Shown here: one piece after another, positions 14,645 through 21,116 of the stretch | How the letters are laid out: every line of letters begins with the position of its first letter | How positions within the stretch are numbered: the first letter of the stretch is position 1 | Source of the DNA: Puniceicoccales bacterium | GTDB taxonomy: Bacteria > Verrucomicrobiota > Verrucomicrobiia > Opitutales > JAIRKQ01 | Length of the DNA stretch: 21,116 nt | NCBI GenBank assembly: GCA_031289835.1 | Contig: JAITOW010000018.1 | Coordinates: 1-21,116 of the forward strand | Direction: 5' to 3' | Position numbers and translations under genes: made by a program | The notes under the pieces: generated by a model | Told to the model about the DNA's origin: nothing | The model's database searches: none | What the model saw: only the letters and a program-made list of their open reading frames with translations

Positions 14645-15985
14645 TTACTCGAGAGAAGCACTCACCGTTTCCCACTCTTCGAAACCAAATTGGCGGAAAA
14701 AACTCACCAACTCGTCTTCTCTTTGCGGAGTGCACATCTCTCCATATCTTTCCCCTAGGTCAACGAACGACAGGCAGGCAAACAGCGCTCTTGCTCTGTT
14801 CGAACAACCGAGCCTGTGCAGCACAAACAGCGCAGCGGCTTCATCAAACTCTATACATTCTTCCGATGCTGCGTTTTTATACAATCTACCATTTTCGTCG
14901 AGTACCATGACCCGTGACATCCATCGCTCCAACAAACCACCATCCCGTAGCATAAACGGAATTCCAAGCGATCGATTCGATGAAAATGAAAATGCCAACA
15001 ACTTCAAGGTGCTCAACGAATTTCTCAATGCATCATACGAATTTCTCGAAATTAATGGGGGTAAGGCGGCGCGCATGTCCAAACATCCTATGTCGGTTGT
15101 TTTTTGGAAAAATGAACTTTTTGCGTCAAAATCTGCCAAATTTGTAAAATCCAAAAGTACAGTCGAATCCCCATCATCTCCGGAATCCATGATGTCGCTG
15201 TCAAACATGCGGATGTCACAAATTTCACCAAATTCGTCCCGAACAAGGCACAGGTTATTTGTGCAGCAATCGCCCTGAAATGTAACATTGGCCAAACACG
15301 CCGCTTCGCAAAGATTCAAAACAAGTCTTCTCAAAGTATCACCTCTTCTCGGCAAATTTTGGCCAAATATCTTGACTGTAGTATCAACGTATTCCATCAC
15401 CTGAAAAGCATCGCTATCTCCGTTTAAAACTATCTTGGGCTTGGAGAAAAAATCACGGGAAAATCCTCCCATTTCAAGGGCGTGTAGGAAGAACTTTAGC
15501 ATCAAGAGGTTTAATATTGGACGGTCTTCCCTTAGTTCTCTCCTACCATACCGCCCTCGTTCACAAAATCCATATGCCCCCATGACCTCAAACGCTCGAC
15601 TGTTGCCCGGCAACTGTGATGCTTTGGGAATCCGCTTTCTTATCAGTAGTGGAACGTGGGTGTCGGGATGGGAAAAAACATCGACAACGTTAACAAATAA
15701 CCCGTTAACCTGGAGCTGGCTTTTTTCCAAAGTTTCGAGAAACGATACCGCTTCCTTACAGTCTTGGAAAAACATGGCACAAATGTCCCCGCACGTACTC
15801 GAATCTATGCACGATAAAGAATTTGCAAACCGAAGTAACGTATGTTTATCCGCGTATTCAAAACCTTGCTCATTTATTTCTTCCGAATCGGAGTACGGGT
15901 CGCTATCAAGGATTTTAATGCGGGTATCACCTAATTGCTGCAAACACGATGATAGCGAGGGAGTTGGAAAAGTTGGTGTTGACAT
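14645..15985 (-). CDS. Orphan protein with possible divergent kinase fold, candidate effector
   Basis: 446 residues, no match that I recognise. AAGGA lies five bases before the ATG at 15985. Residues 1-45 are polar and Ser/Thr/Asp-rich, as in type III substrates. The centre has a series that matches kinase-like folds in order: LLIRKRI (113-119, possible ATP-lysine strand), AFEVMGAYGF (131-140), QVMEYVD (195-201, like a hinge), a helix LRRLVLNLCEAACLANV, GDCCTNN (238-244, like the catalytic loop D-x4-N, Asp239 and Asn244), and IRMFDSD (258-264, like the metal-binding DFG/DxD). The Asp239-Asn244-Asp262 spacing is about five longer than in PKA or aminoglycoside phosphotransferases. There is no classic Gly loop, so a pseudokinase is possible. 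The C-terminal 130 residues are helical. Seen: motifs; inferred: fold and secretion. Confidence 0.7.
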   Translation of the reverse strand: MSTPTFPTPSLSSCLQQLGDTRIKILDSDPYSDSEEINEQGFEYADKHTLLRFANSLSCIDSSTCGDICAMFFQDCKEAVSFLETLEKSQLQVNGLFVNVVDVFSHPDTHVPLLIRKRIPKASQLPGNSRAFEVMGAYGFCERGRYGRRELREDRPILNLLMLKFFLHALEMGGFSRDFFSKPKIVLNGDSDAFQVMEYVDTTVKIFGQNLPRRGDTLRRLVLNLCEAACLANVTFQGDCCTNNLCLVRDEFGEICDIRMFDSDIMDSGDDGDSTVLLDFTNLADFDAKSSFFQKTTDIGCLDMRAALPPLISRNSYDALRNSLSTLKLLAFSFSSNRSLGIPFMLRDGGLLERWMSRVMVLDENGRLYKNAASEECIEFDEAAALFVLHRLGCSNRARALFACLSFVDLGERYGEMCTPQREDELVSFFRQFGFEEWETVSASLE

Positions 15986-16127
15986 TTTGGTCCTTCGATA
16001 TGATTGTATAATGGTTTAAAAACAATGCCCTTTTTAAGGCAATTTATATAAAATTATGTAAAAAATCACGAGACAAACACAAGCTTTAAATCTTGCTTTT
16101 TGAAAAACTCGTTTTAGTCGTTGGTAT

Positions 16128-16970
16128 ATGGAAATTTCGACGTTCTTGCCCCGTAATTTTTCGAGGGAGAAAAAGATCGCAATTATAGCCGGGCGGGGAA
16201 TCTATCCAATACTGCTGTATGATAGAATGCAGCGCTACGAATTGGACGTTTACTTGGTAGTGCCGGACGGAGAAACGGATGGAGGGTTAATTTCAAGATT
16301 TTCTGGCGGCAAATTTATCAAAATATCGATTGGGCAGATCGGGAAACTTCTCTCTTTCATAGAAAGCAACGGCATTGACTACGTCGTAATGGCCGGACAA
16401 ATTCAGCCAAAGAAGCTTTTTCACGGCCTAATTCCAGATCTCAAAGCACTTTTCATGTTGTCAAGATTAAAGGAGAAGAACGCTGAAACTATTTTCGGTG
16501 CCGTTGCATCGGAAATTGAAAATGTTGGGGCAAAGGTTCTCGATGCGCGCTGTTTCATGGACGAAGATTTGGCGGTAACGGGCAATATGACAACCGGAAA
16601 GCTTAATATTAAAGAGGAGCACCTGGAACACGGAATAAAAATCGCCAAGGGCATCTCAGAGTTAGGCATCGGACAATCCGCAATTATAAGGAAAGGAACG
16701 GTCCTTGCCGTTGAAGATTTCGCCGGTACGAACGATCTGATAAAGCGCGCATCTAAATTCAAAGTTGACGACGCTTTCCTGATAAAAACCAGCAAACATT
16801 GGCAAGACTATAGGTTTGACGTGCCGATATTTGGACAACAAACACTCGAGCTCATGGTTGAACATGGAATCCTAACTGCCATCCTGGAATCTAATTCCGT
16901 GATTATTTTGGACAAACAAAACGCCCTGTCATTCGCCAATGAAAGCAATGTTACCGTATGCGGATTTTAG
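16128..16970 (+). CDS. lpxI: UDP-2,3-diacylglucosamine pyrophosphatase LpxI
   Basis: Hydrolyses UDP-2,3-diacylglucosamine to lipid X and UMP, the fourth lipid A step, in place of LpxH or LpxG. The 280-residue product matches LpxI along its length: KKIAIIAGRGIYPILL (15-30, N-terminal fold), DYVVMAGQIQPKKLF (84-98), a helical middle, GQSAIIRKGTVLAVEDFAGT (182-201) and FLIKTSKHWQDYRFDVPIFG (217-236), where the conserved aspartates for metal and catalysis lie (Asp227, Asp231). Presence of LpxI means the cell makes lipid A. No Shine-Dalgarno precedes the ATG. The gene diverges from the kinase-like gene, with an A+T-rich 142-base gap. Confidence 0.95.
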   Translation: MEISTFLPRNFSREKKIAIIAGRGIYPILLYDRMQRYELDVYLVVPDGETDGGLISRFSGGKFIKISIGQIGKLLSFIESNGIDYVVMAGQIQPKKLFHGLIPDLKALFMLSRLKEKNAETIFGAVASEIENVGAKVLDARCFMDEDLAVTGNMTTGKLNIKEEHLEHGIKIAKGISELGIGQSAIIRKGTVLAVEDFAGTNDLIKRASKFKVDDAFLIKTSKHWQDYRFDVPIFGQQTLELMVEHGILTAILESNSVIILDKQNALSFANESNVTVCGF

Positions 16971-17007
16971 TAACTGATAAAAATTTTTGTAAATTGCCAA
17001 AAAAAGC

Positions 17008-17044
17008 TTGACTCAAGGACCCTTGCCCCTAGGTGAAACCAATT
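17008..17044 (+). promoter_or_regulatory. CTTGACT element before the repeat-protein gene
   Basis: TTGACT at 17008-17013 lies 37 bases before the ATG at 17045, the same distance as in the two paralogs at 5427 and 6027. AGGTG (17031-17035) is a possible Shine-Dalgarno nine bases before the ATG. No -10 box is recognisable. Confidence 0.35.
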
Positions 17045-18529
17045 ATGACAACAATCTCTAACGTAATTAAAGAAGATTTACATATTCCGCTCAACGACCA
17101 CGTTGATGCGGCTACTTCTGAGCCTGCAATGGCCGACAGTTATGTCCCTGACCACATAAAACAAATAAGAAAATCCAAGGGAAAAACACCTACATCCGAG
17201 GAAGAATCCAAAAAAAAGAAGGAAACACCGGCGGAAAGTGGGGGTTTTTTCAAGGGAGTCTGGAATACAATAAGAGGATTGCCTAAAAAAATCTGCGACT
17301 TTTTCACGCCGGCGAGTGGAAACCCAGCGGAATCTGAAGGGGCTCCTGTAGCTGAAGGAAACCCAGTGGAATCTGAAGGAACATCCACATCCGGAGAAAC
17401 TTCAGCGGAAAAGAAGGAAACATCCACGCGTGAGGAAGCACCAGCGGAAAGTGGAGGTTTTCTCAGGGGAGTCTGGAAGGGAGCTTGTGATACAGTGAAA
17501 AGATTGTCTAAAAAAGCCTGCGACTTTTTCACGCCGGCGAGTGGAACCCCAGCGGAATCTAAAGGGGCTCCTGTAGCTGAAGGAAACCCAGTGGAAAAGA
17601 AAGAAACACCCGTACTTGAGGAAGCATCAGCGGAAAGTGGAGGGTTTTTCGAAAGAGCCTGGGATGGAGCTTGTGATACAGTGAAAGGATGGTCTAATAC
17701 AATAAAAGAATTGTCTAAAAAAGCCTGCGACTTTTTCACGCCGACGAGTGGAAACCCAGCGGAATCTGAAGGAAACCCAGCGGAAAACAGAGGGTTTTTC
17801 GAAAGAGTCTGGGATGGAATCCGCAATTTTTTCAGTCCAAAAGGCGGAGAATCAAATCTAAAGTCAGTCGATGAAGTTGAAGCTGAGGTTGAGGAGCGAA
17901 ACAAAAATGACCAATTATACAAAGATTTTGGACTCATGGCCAAGTATAACAGAAGCTTCCTCTCAATGAAAGGAGGAAATGAATCTGACTTTGAATTCAT
18001 GAAAACATGCAAAGATCCGTCGATAATGCTAATGTACATCATGTTTAAACTGCAAAAATCCGGCAACGACAACTGTGAAGATGCATTCCGGGCATGGCTC
18101 AAAGAAAATGAAAAGGCTAAATTTATGGCCAAGGAAAGACATAGAATGTCACTGGAAAATGCTGGCAATATAGAGTACCTTACAAGTGCGCACAATCCAG
18201 CGGCCTTGGTAAAAACGGGCGGTAATGCAGTGGGAACTATAGCGACAATAATTGGAGCCATTAAGGGTGCAAGTGCAATTGGGGGTCAAGTAAGTCAGGT
18301 AACAACTGGCGTAGCAGATATGATAAATAGTGGAATACAGAAAAATATTGAGACCAATAAGGCAGATATTGATCAGGCATCCAGCCTCATCTCAAATATC
18401 GAATCACGGGCCTCGATGATAGCCCAAGACCTATCCAGGTTATATCAAACACAAAGCACCCTCTCCAGCCTCATGCAGGCAATCATGCAAGACAGAAAAG
18501 ACAGGTTGTCGAGCATAAAAATAGGGTAA
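17045..18529 (+). CDS. Repeat protein with translocator-like C-terminus, candidate type III substrate
   Basis: 494 residues from ATG 17045 (GTG 17033 is in frame but overlaps the likely ribosome site). Order: polar N-terminus (1-60); four copies of an amphipathic module at about 63-112, 134-184, 196-247 and 248-268, core AESGGFFxxxWxGxCDTV then SKKACDFFTPxSGNPAES, joined by acidic Glu/Pro/Gly linkers; a charged region (270-300); a helical block (310-380); a Gly/Ala/Ile hydrophobic segment (about 389-425, including GTIATIIGAIKGASAIGGQV); and a Gln/Ser/Asn-rich heptad-like helix (430-485). One hydrophobic segment followed by a coiled coil resembles type III translocators (YopB/SipB, EspA-type families). 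I cannot assign a specific family. It converges with mlaF. Confidence 0.78.
   Translation: MTTISNVIKEDLHIPLNDHVDAATSEPAMADSYVPDHIKQIRKSKGKTPTSEEESKKKKETPAESGGFFKGVWNTIRGLPKKICDFFTPASGNPAESEGAPVAEGNPVESEGTSTSGETSAEKKETSTREEAPAESGGFLRGVWKGACDTVKRLSKKACDFFTPASGTPAESKGAPVAEGNPVEKKETPVLEEASAESGGFFERAWDGACDTVKGWSNTIKELSKKACDFFTPTSGNPAESEGNPAENRGFFERVWDGIRNFFSPKGGESNLKSVDEVEAEVEERNKNDQLYKDFGLMAKYNRSFLSMKGGNESDFEFMKTCKDPSIMLMYIMFKLQKSGNDNCEDAFRAWLKENEKAKFMAKERHRMSLENAGNIEYLTSAHNPAALVKTGGNAVGTIATIIGAIKGASAIGGQVSQVTTGVADMINSGIQKNIETNKADIDQASSLISNIESRASMIAQDLSRLYQTQSTLSSLMQAIMQDRKDRLSSIKIG
17231..17848 (+). repeat. Four imperfect coding repeats of about 150 bases
   Basis: Units at about 17231-17380, 17444-17596, 17630-17785 and a short last one at 17786-17848. 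They share near-identical DNA such as GCCTGCGACTTTTTCACGCC. Identity remains high at the DNA level, so the array is young or homogenised and may vary in copy number between strains. Unit 3 carries a 10-residue insertion (GWSNTIKELS). Confidence 0.85.
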
Positions 18530-18548
18530 ATGGGACGACGCCAAGCGA

Positions 18549-19301
18549 TCACCTGGAAGAGTGGTCGCCGTGCTTACGCGATAGAAAATCTGAAACTTTG
18601 TCACAAACCGGCTTGTCCCTTAGGTTCAAAGGACGGCCTTCGGCAATTATTGATTTCGACTCCGCATCGAGATAAATGGCGCGATCTCCTATGTTAAAAA
18701 TGCTGTCCAAATCGTGTGTAACAATCACAATCGTTGTTCCGAAAGTTTTGCGAATTTCCAAAATAAGGTCATCCAAATTCGCCGCCGAAATCGGATCTAA
18801 CCCAGCGGAGGGTTCGTCCAGGAACAAAATATCCGGATCAAGGGCCATCGCACGGGCCAAACCGGCTCTTTTTTTCATCCCTCCCGATAACTGCGACGGA
18901 TAAAAATCACCAAAGCCATTCAAACCGACGAGTGATAATTTCAACTCGACAACACTATCTATGCTGGACTTTGAAAGTTCCGTGAATTCGGAAAAAGGCA
19001 GGGCGATATTTTCAGCGATTGTCAGCGAACTCCACAGTGCTCCGCTTTGGTATAATACTCCAAACTTACCATAGAAATTTTTTTGCTCTTTGGTAATATC
19101 AACTCCATCGTAAAAAATTTTACCGGATGGACATTCTTTCAGCCCAATTAAGTACTTCAATAGCGTACTTTTTCCGCAGCCACTGCCGCCGATAATCAGA
19201 AAAATTTCGCTGCTTTTCACGGAAAAACTTATGTTGCGCATGAGCACATAGGCTCCGTAGGACATTGTTAAATTTTTAACTTCAAGCTTCGGACTTTTCA
19301 T
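18549..19301 (-). CDS. mlaF: Lipid transport ABC ATPase MlaF
   Basis: ATP-binding subunit of the Mla-type transporter that moves phospholipid between inner and outer membrane. 250 residues with Walker A GGSGCGKST (38-46), Q-loop Gln85 (LYQSGALW), signature LSGGMKKRAGLARA (138-151), Walker B ILFLDEP (158-164) and switch His196 (VTHD). LSGGMKKR and the YQSGALW context are typical of MlaF rather than general importers. Its ATG overlaps the mlaE stop (ATGA), so the two are translationally coupled. No mlaD (MCE) gene follows; the next gene is convergent. An 8-bp hairpin (18545-18568) covers the stop codon but lacks a T run. Confidence 0.94.
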   Translation of the reverse strand: MKSPKLEVKNLTMSYGAYVLMRNISFSVKSSEIFLIIGGSGCGKSTLLKYLIGLKECPSGKIFYDGVDITKEQKNFYGKFGVLYQSGALWSSLTIAENIALPFSEFTELSKSSIDSVVELKLSLVGLNGFGDFYPSQLSGGMKKRAGLARAMALDPDILFLDEPSAGLDPISAANLDDLILEIRKTFGTTIVIVTHDLDSIFNIGDRAIYLDAESKSIIAEGRPLNLRDKPVCDKVSDFLSRKHGDHSSR

Positions 19302-20431
19302 ATGCCAAAAGCGTTAAAAATTAGAGCAAAAACCGCATCGGCGATTATTATGCTGGTTATGCTGGAGACAACTGCCGAAGTCGTAACCTTCCCGACTGCC
19401 TCAGCGTCGCGGCCACATTGCATTCCCCTTAGGCAGCCAATGGTGGCAATGAGAGCCGCAAAAATTACGCTCTTGCTAAGCCCGCAGAAGACGTCATTTA
19501 CCGATATGGCCATTTTCGTCTGCATGAGGTATTGGGTAGCGTTCATGTTTAGCATTGCGATGGCAGCAAACATTCCACCGCAAATACCGATTATATCGGA
19601 AAATATGCACAAAAGCGGCATCATCACAACGAGTGCAAACACCCGTGGCAAAACTATGAAGCCGAAACAGGAAAGTCCCGTTGTCCGCATGGCATCGATC
19701 TCTTCGTTAACCATCATGGTTCCTATGGTAGCCGCATAAGCCGCTCCCGTTCGACCGGATATTATCACAGCGGTCATCAAACAGCCCATTTCGCGCATCA
19801 CGGCAATGCCAACGAGATCGGCACAATATATCCCTGCTCCGAATTTGCGCAGCTGAATGATGCTCACAAACGCCAAAATCAATCCCACCAAAAAGCTGAT
19901 CAGCGCCACTATTGGTAACGCATCGACGCCAACTTGTTCAATAATCAGTAAAAATTCCTTAAGTCGAAATTTTGACCTTCCACAAAAAGTTCGAAGCGAC
20001 TCTAATATCAGCTCGCCGATGAAATTCAAACTTTCACAGAACAGCGATACTCTGTTTCTGCATCTTTCAAACAACGTTTTCCAAAATTTACCGTAGCGAG
20101 CTTTATTCTCGGAATCGCAAGTGGAAGCATTTTTGGAATTCGCGAGGTTTATAATATTCAACATTTTAGTGGGTAGGCACTTTTGGTCAAATTTGAGTCT
20201 GCATCCCTTCAGGGATTTCATTAACTTAATGGCAAAACTAATGAAGCTTGTATCCCATTTTTTAAGCCGAGACACATCGAAAACGACATCGCTGCATTTT
20301 TTGGCCTTAGCTATTACATCGTAAATGACAGACGCAGTCGTTGGGACTTCATCTCTCATGCTCCACTCGCCTTCGAAAATTATTTTGACGAGATTCAGCT
20401 CCTCAACACATGCGATATTTACCGTTACCAC
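19298..20431 (-). CDS. mlaE: MlaE permease with N-terminal STAS domain
   Basis: Membrane subunit of the Mla lipid transporter. 377 residues from GTG 20431, supported by AAAAGGGG (20445-20438) six bases before it. Residues 1-105 look like a STAS domain (VVFDVSRLKKWDTSFISF), the role that separate MlaB plays in E. coli, so this is an MlaB-MlaE fusion as in many MlaE-family proteins. The permease follows: membrane helices from about 170, with the family signature SGRTGAAYAATIGTMMVNEE then IDAM (225-248) and LPRVFALVVMMPLL. Operon with mlaF (4-base overlap). rpsT is divergent. Confidence 0.94.
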   Translation of the reverse strand: MVTVNIACVEELNLVKIIFEGEWSMRDEVPTTASVIYDVIAKAKKCSDVVFDVSRLKKWDTSFISFAIKLMKSLKGCRLKFDQKCLPTKMLNIINLANSKNASTCDSENKARYGKFWKTLFERCRNRVSLFCESLNFIGELILESLRTFCGRSKFRLKEFLLIIEQVGVDALPIVALISFLVGLILAFVSIIQLRKFGAGIYCADLVGIAVMREMGCLMTAVIISGRTGAAYAATIGTMMVNEEIDAMRTTGLSCFGFIVLPRVFALVVMMPLLCIFSDIIGICGGMFAAIAMLNMNATQYLMQTKMAISVNDVFCGLSKSVIFAALIATIGCLRGMQCGRDAEAVGKVTTSAVVSSITSIIIADAVFALIFNAFGI

Positions 20432-20503
20432 ACAAAACCCCTTTTAGAAAAAACAAAATTTTACGAATTATTGAAATTTATATAAATTAGTATGAAAAAT
20501 ATC

Positions 20504-20547
20504 TTGACTACATAAAAACTCAAGCTAATTGTGATGGACAGTTACAA
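20504..20547 (+). promoter_or_regulatory. Possible rpsT promoter
   Basis: CTTGACT at 20503-20509 resembles the -35 boxes elsewhere in the window. The sequence 16-17 bases later (TAATTG/AATTGT) is a weak -10. The leader would be about 10-15 bases, without an evident Shine-Dalgarno. Confidence 0.4.
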
Positions 20548-20817
20548 ATGGCAAATAAAAAAGCAGCACATAAGAGTATAGCTCAGACAATTTCTCACAC
20601 GGCGAGAAATCGGGTTGTTCGTAGCAAATTGAAGACTTTATCGAAAAAAGTTTTTGCGCTTGCCAAGGCGGGTTCGAGCGAGGCAAAGGGCGTTGCTTCC
20701 GAGTATATGTCGGAGCTTGACAAGGCAGTGAAGAAAAGCGTTATTCATTCCAATGCTGCCAATCGAAAGAAAAGTTCTTTGTCGAAGATAATTTTTGGCC
20801 AGCTTGAGGGCGTTTAG
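20548..20817 (+). CDS. rpsT: 30S ribosomal protein S20
   Basis: The 89-residue, Lys/Ala-rich helical protein binds 16S rRNA in the small subunit. MANKKAAHKSIAQT at the start, RNRVVRSKLKTLSKKV (21-36), and KAVKKSVIHSNAANRKKSSL (59-78) are the family hallmarks (the usual form is IHKNAAARKKSRL). Single gene with its own promoter region and a strong terminator. S20 represses its own translation in E. coli; nothing here proves that. Confidence 0.98.
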   Translation: MANKKAAHKSIAQTISHTARNRVVRSKLKTLSKKVFALAKAGSSEAKGVASEYMSELDKAVKKSVIHSNAANRKKSSLSKIIFGQLEGV

Positions 20818-20843
20818 AATTTCTCCCATCCCAATCCCATCCA

Positions 20844-20884
20844 GCCCCCGCTAGTTCTCTAGACGGGGGCGTTATTTTAATTTT
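20844..20884 (+). terminator. rpsT terminator
   Basis: GCCCCCGCTAG, loop TTCT, CTAGACGGGGGC (20844-20870) forms an 11-bp GC-rich stem with one bulged A. GTTATTTTAATTTT follows. Strong for the plus strand only. Confidence 0.9.
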
Positions 20885-20897
20885 AACACGCCTGCAG

Positions 20898-20939
20898 GAT
20901 TGTTGGTTTAGCTCTCCGAGACTCGGACTCCAAGCAATC
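20898..20939. repeat. Two-tier inverted repeat between rpsT and the antiporter gene
   Basis: GATTGTTGG (20898-20906) pairs with CCAAGCAATC (20930-20939) with one bulged base. Inside, TCCGA (20915-20919) pairs with TCGGA (20923-20927). It lies 9 bases past the antiporter stop on the minus strand. No T run adjoins it, so it may be an mRNA 3' end structure rather than a classical terminator. Confidence 0.5.
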
Positions 20940-20948
20940 TAAAATGGC

Positions 20949-21116
20949 TTATAGCGCTATGGCGAATACCACGCCACACACGAGGGCGGGCATGGCGACG
21001 TATGAGAATGCCGGTATCACCGTATCGGCGATGTGATTGTGTTGGCCATCGGCATTCAATCCCATGGTCGGGCCAAGTGTCGAATCGGAGGCGGGGGAAC
21101 CGGCGTCTCCACATAC
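20949..21116 (-). CDS. C-terminal end of a Na+/H+-antiporter-like transporter, cut by window edge
   Basis: The frame is open from the right edge to TAA at 20951-20949 (55 residues). It reads VCGDAGSPASDSTLGPTMGL, then NADGQHNHIADTVIPAF, and ends in a hydrophobic helix (VAMPALVCGVVFAIAL). The GDxGSPxSDSTLGPT...DGQHxHIxDT pattern belongs to a group of Na+/H+-antiporter-like permeases (NhaC/YuiF-like; I recall the motif, not an exact family). Both membrane-helix ends and the re-entrant polar motif fit an ion-coupled transporter. The exact substrate cannot be told from this fragment. Confidence 0.65.
   Translation of the reverse strand, partial: VCGDAGSPASDSTLGPTMGLNADGQHNHIADTVIPAFSYVAMPALVCGVVFAIAL

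Noticed and set aside
14730..15278. Plus-strand frame opposite the kinase-like gene
   Set aside because: Ser-rich antisense shadow with no ribosome site; the minus-strand gene has AAGGA before its ATG and structured motifs.
17140..18261. Long minus-strand frame opposite the repeat protein
   Set aside because: Pro/Ser/Phe/Leu-rich mirror of the repeats with no start signals; the plus-strand gene has Shine-Dalgarno, structure and codon sense.
18545..18568. Hairpin GCGATCAC/GTGGTCGC between the convergent ends of the repeat-protein gene and mlaF
   Set aside because: The 8-bp stem is real but has no T run on either side and overlaps the mlaF stop, so I do not call it a terminator.
1..21116. tRNA genes, CRISPR arrays, insertion sequences
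   Set aside because: No T-loop GTTCGAATCC-type match with a cloverleaf, no regularly spaced short repeats, and no transposase or terminal inverted repeats seen by eye.

Overview
The window looks like a piece of a Gram-negative, host-associated bacterial chromosome, most likely from the PVC group (Verrucomicrobiota or Chlamydiae-like). That placement is inference from gene content: a CesT-family type III secretion chaperone with a Slc1-like tail, several orphan genes with effector-like N-termini, a TyrP-type aromatic amino acid permease, LpxI for lipid A, an Mla lipid transporter, MEP-pathway Dxs, a CofE-like ligase of the sort that replaces FolC in Chlamydia, and a tiny AURKAIP1/mS38-type ribosomal protein gene. 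No taxonomic marker such as a 16S gene is present. Shine-Dalgarno motifs are clear for only some genes.

Layout. Positions 1-5250 are a minus-strand block: prc and dxs (8 bases apart), then a structured leader with an intrinsic terminator, then a tyrP-like permease cut by the left edge. Positions 5427-6656 hold two tandem paralogous orphan genes with hydrophobic segments and a shared upstream sequence. Positions 6699-9738 are housekeeping: family 4/5-type uracil-DNA glycosylase, tandem universal stress protein, peptide deformylase (3' end overlapping the stress protein gene by 54 bases) and a DEDDy 3'-5' exonuclease. Positions 9943-12546 hold an orphan gene, class I aldolase fbaB and another orphan gene with a duplicated 27-base tail. 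Positions 12856-14365 hold the 33-codon ribosomal protein gene, the CofE-like ligase and the CesT chaperone. Positions 14645-15985 encode a possible divergent kinase-fold protein. lpxI follows, then a repeat protein (17045-18529) with a translocator-like C-terminus. The right end has mlaE-mlaF (minus), rpsT (plus) and the 3' end of a Na+/H+-antiporter-like gene.

How it fits together. Envelope functions (LpxI, MlaEF, Prc) and core metabolism (Dxs, FbaB, CofE-like) are interleaved with single orphan genes that resemble type III substrates, next to one chaperone gene. No secretion apparatus gene is visible, so the machinery would have to be elsewhere. The points most worth checking are the tyrP leader, the hidden mS38-like gene, the kinase-like protein, the repeat protein with a translocator-like end, and the paralogous membrane-protein pair. 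No gene-free stretch exceeds 300 bases.
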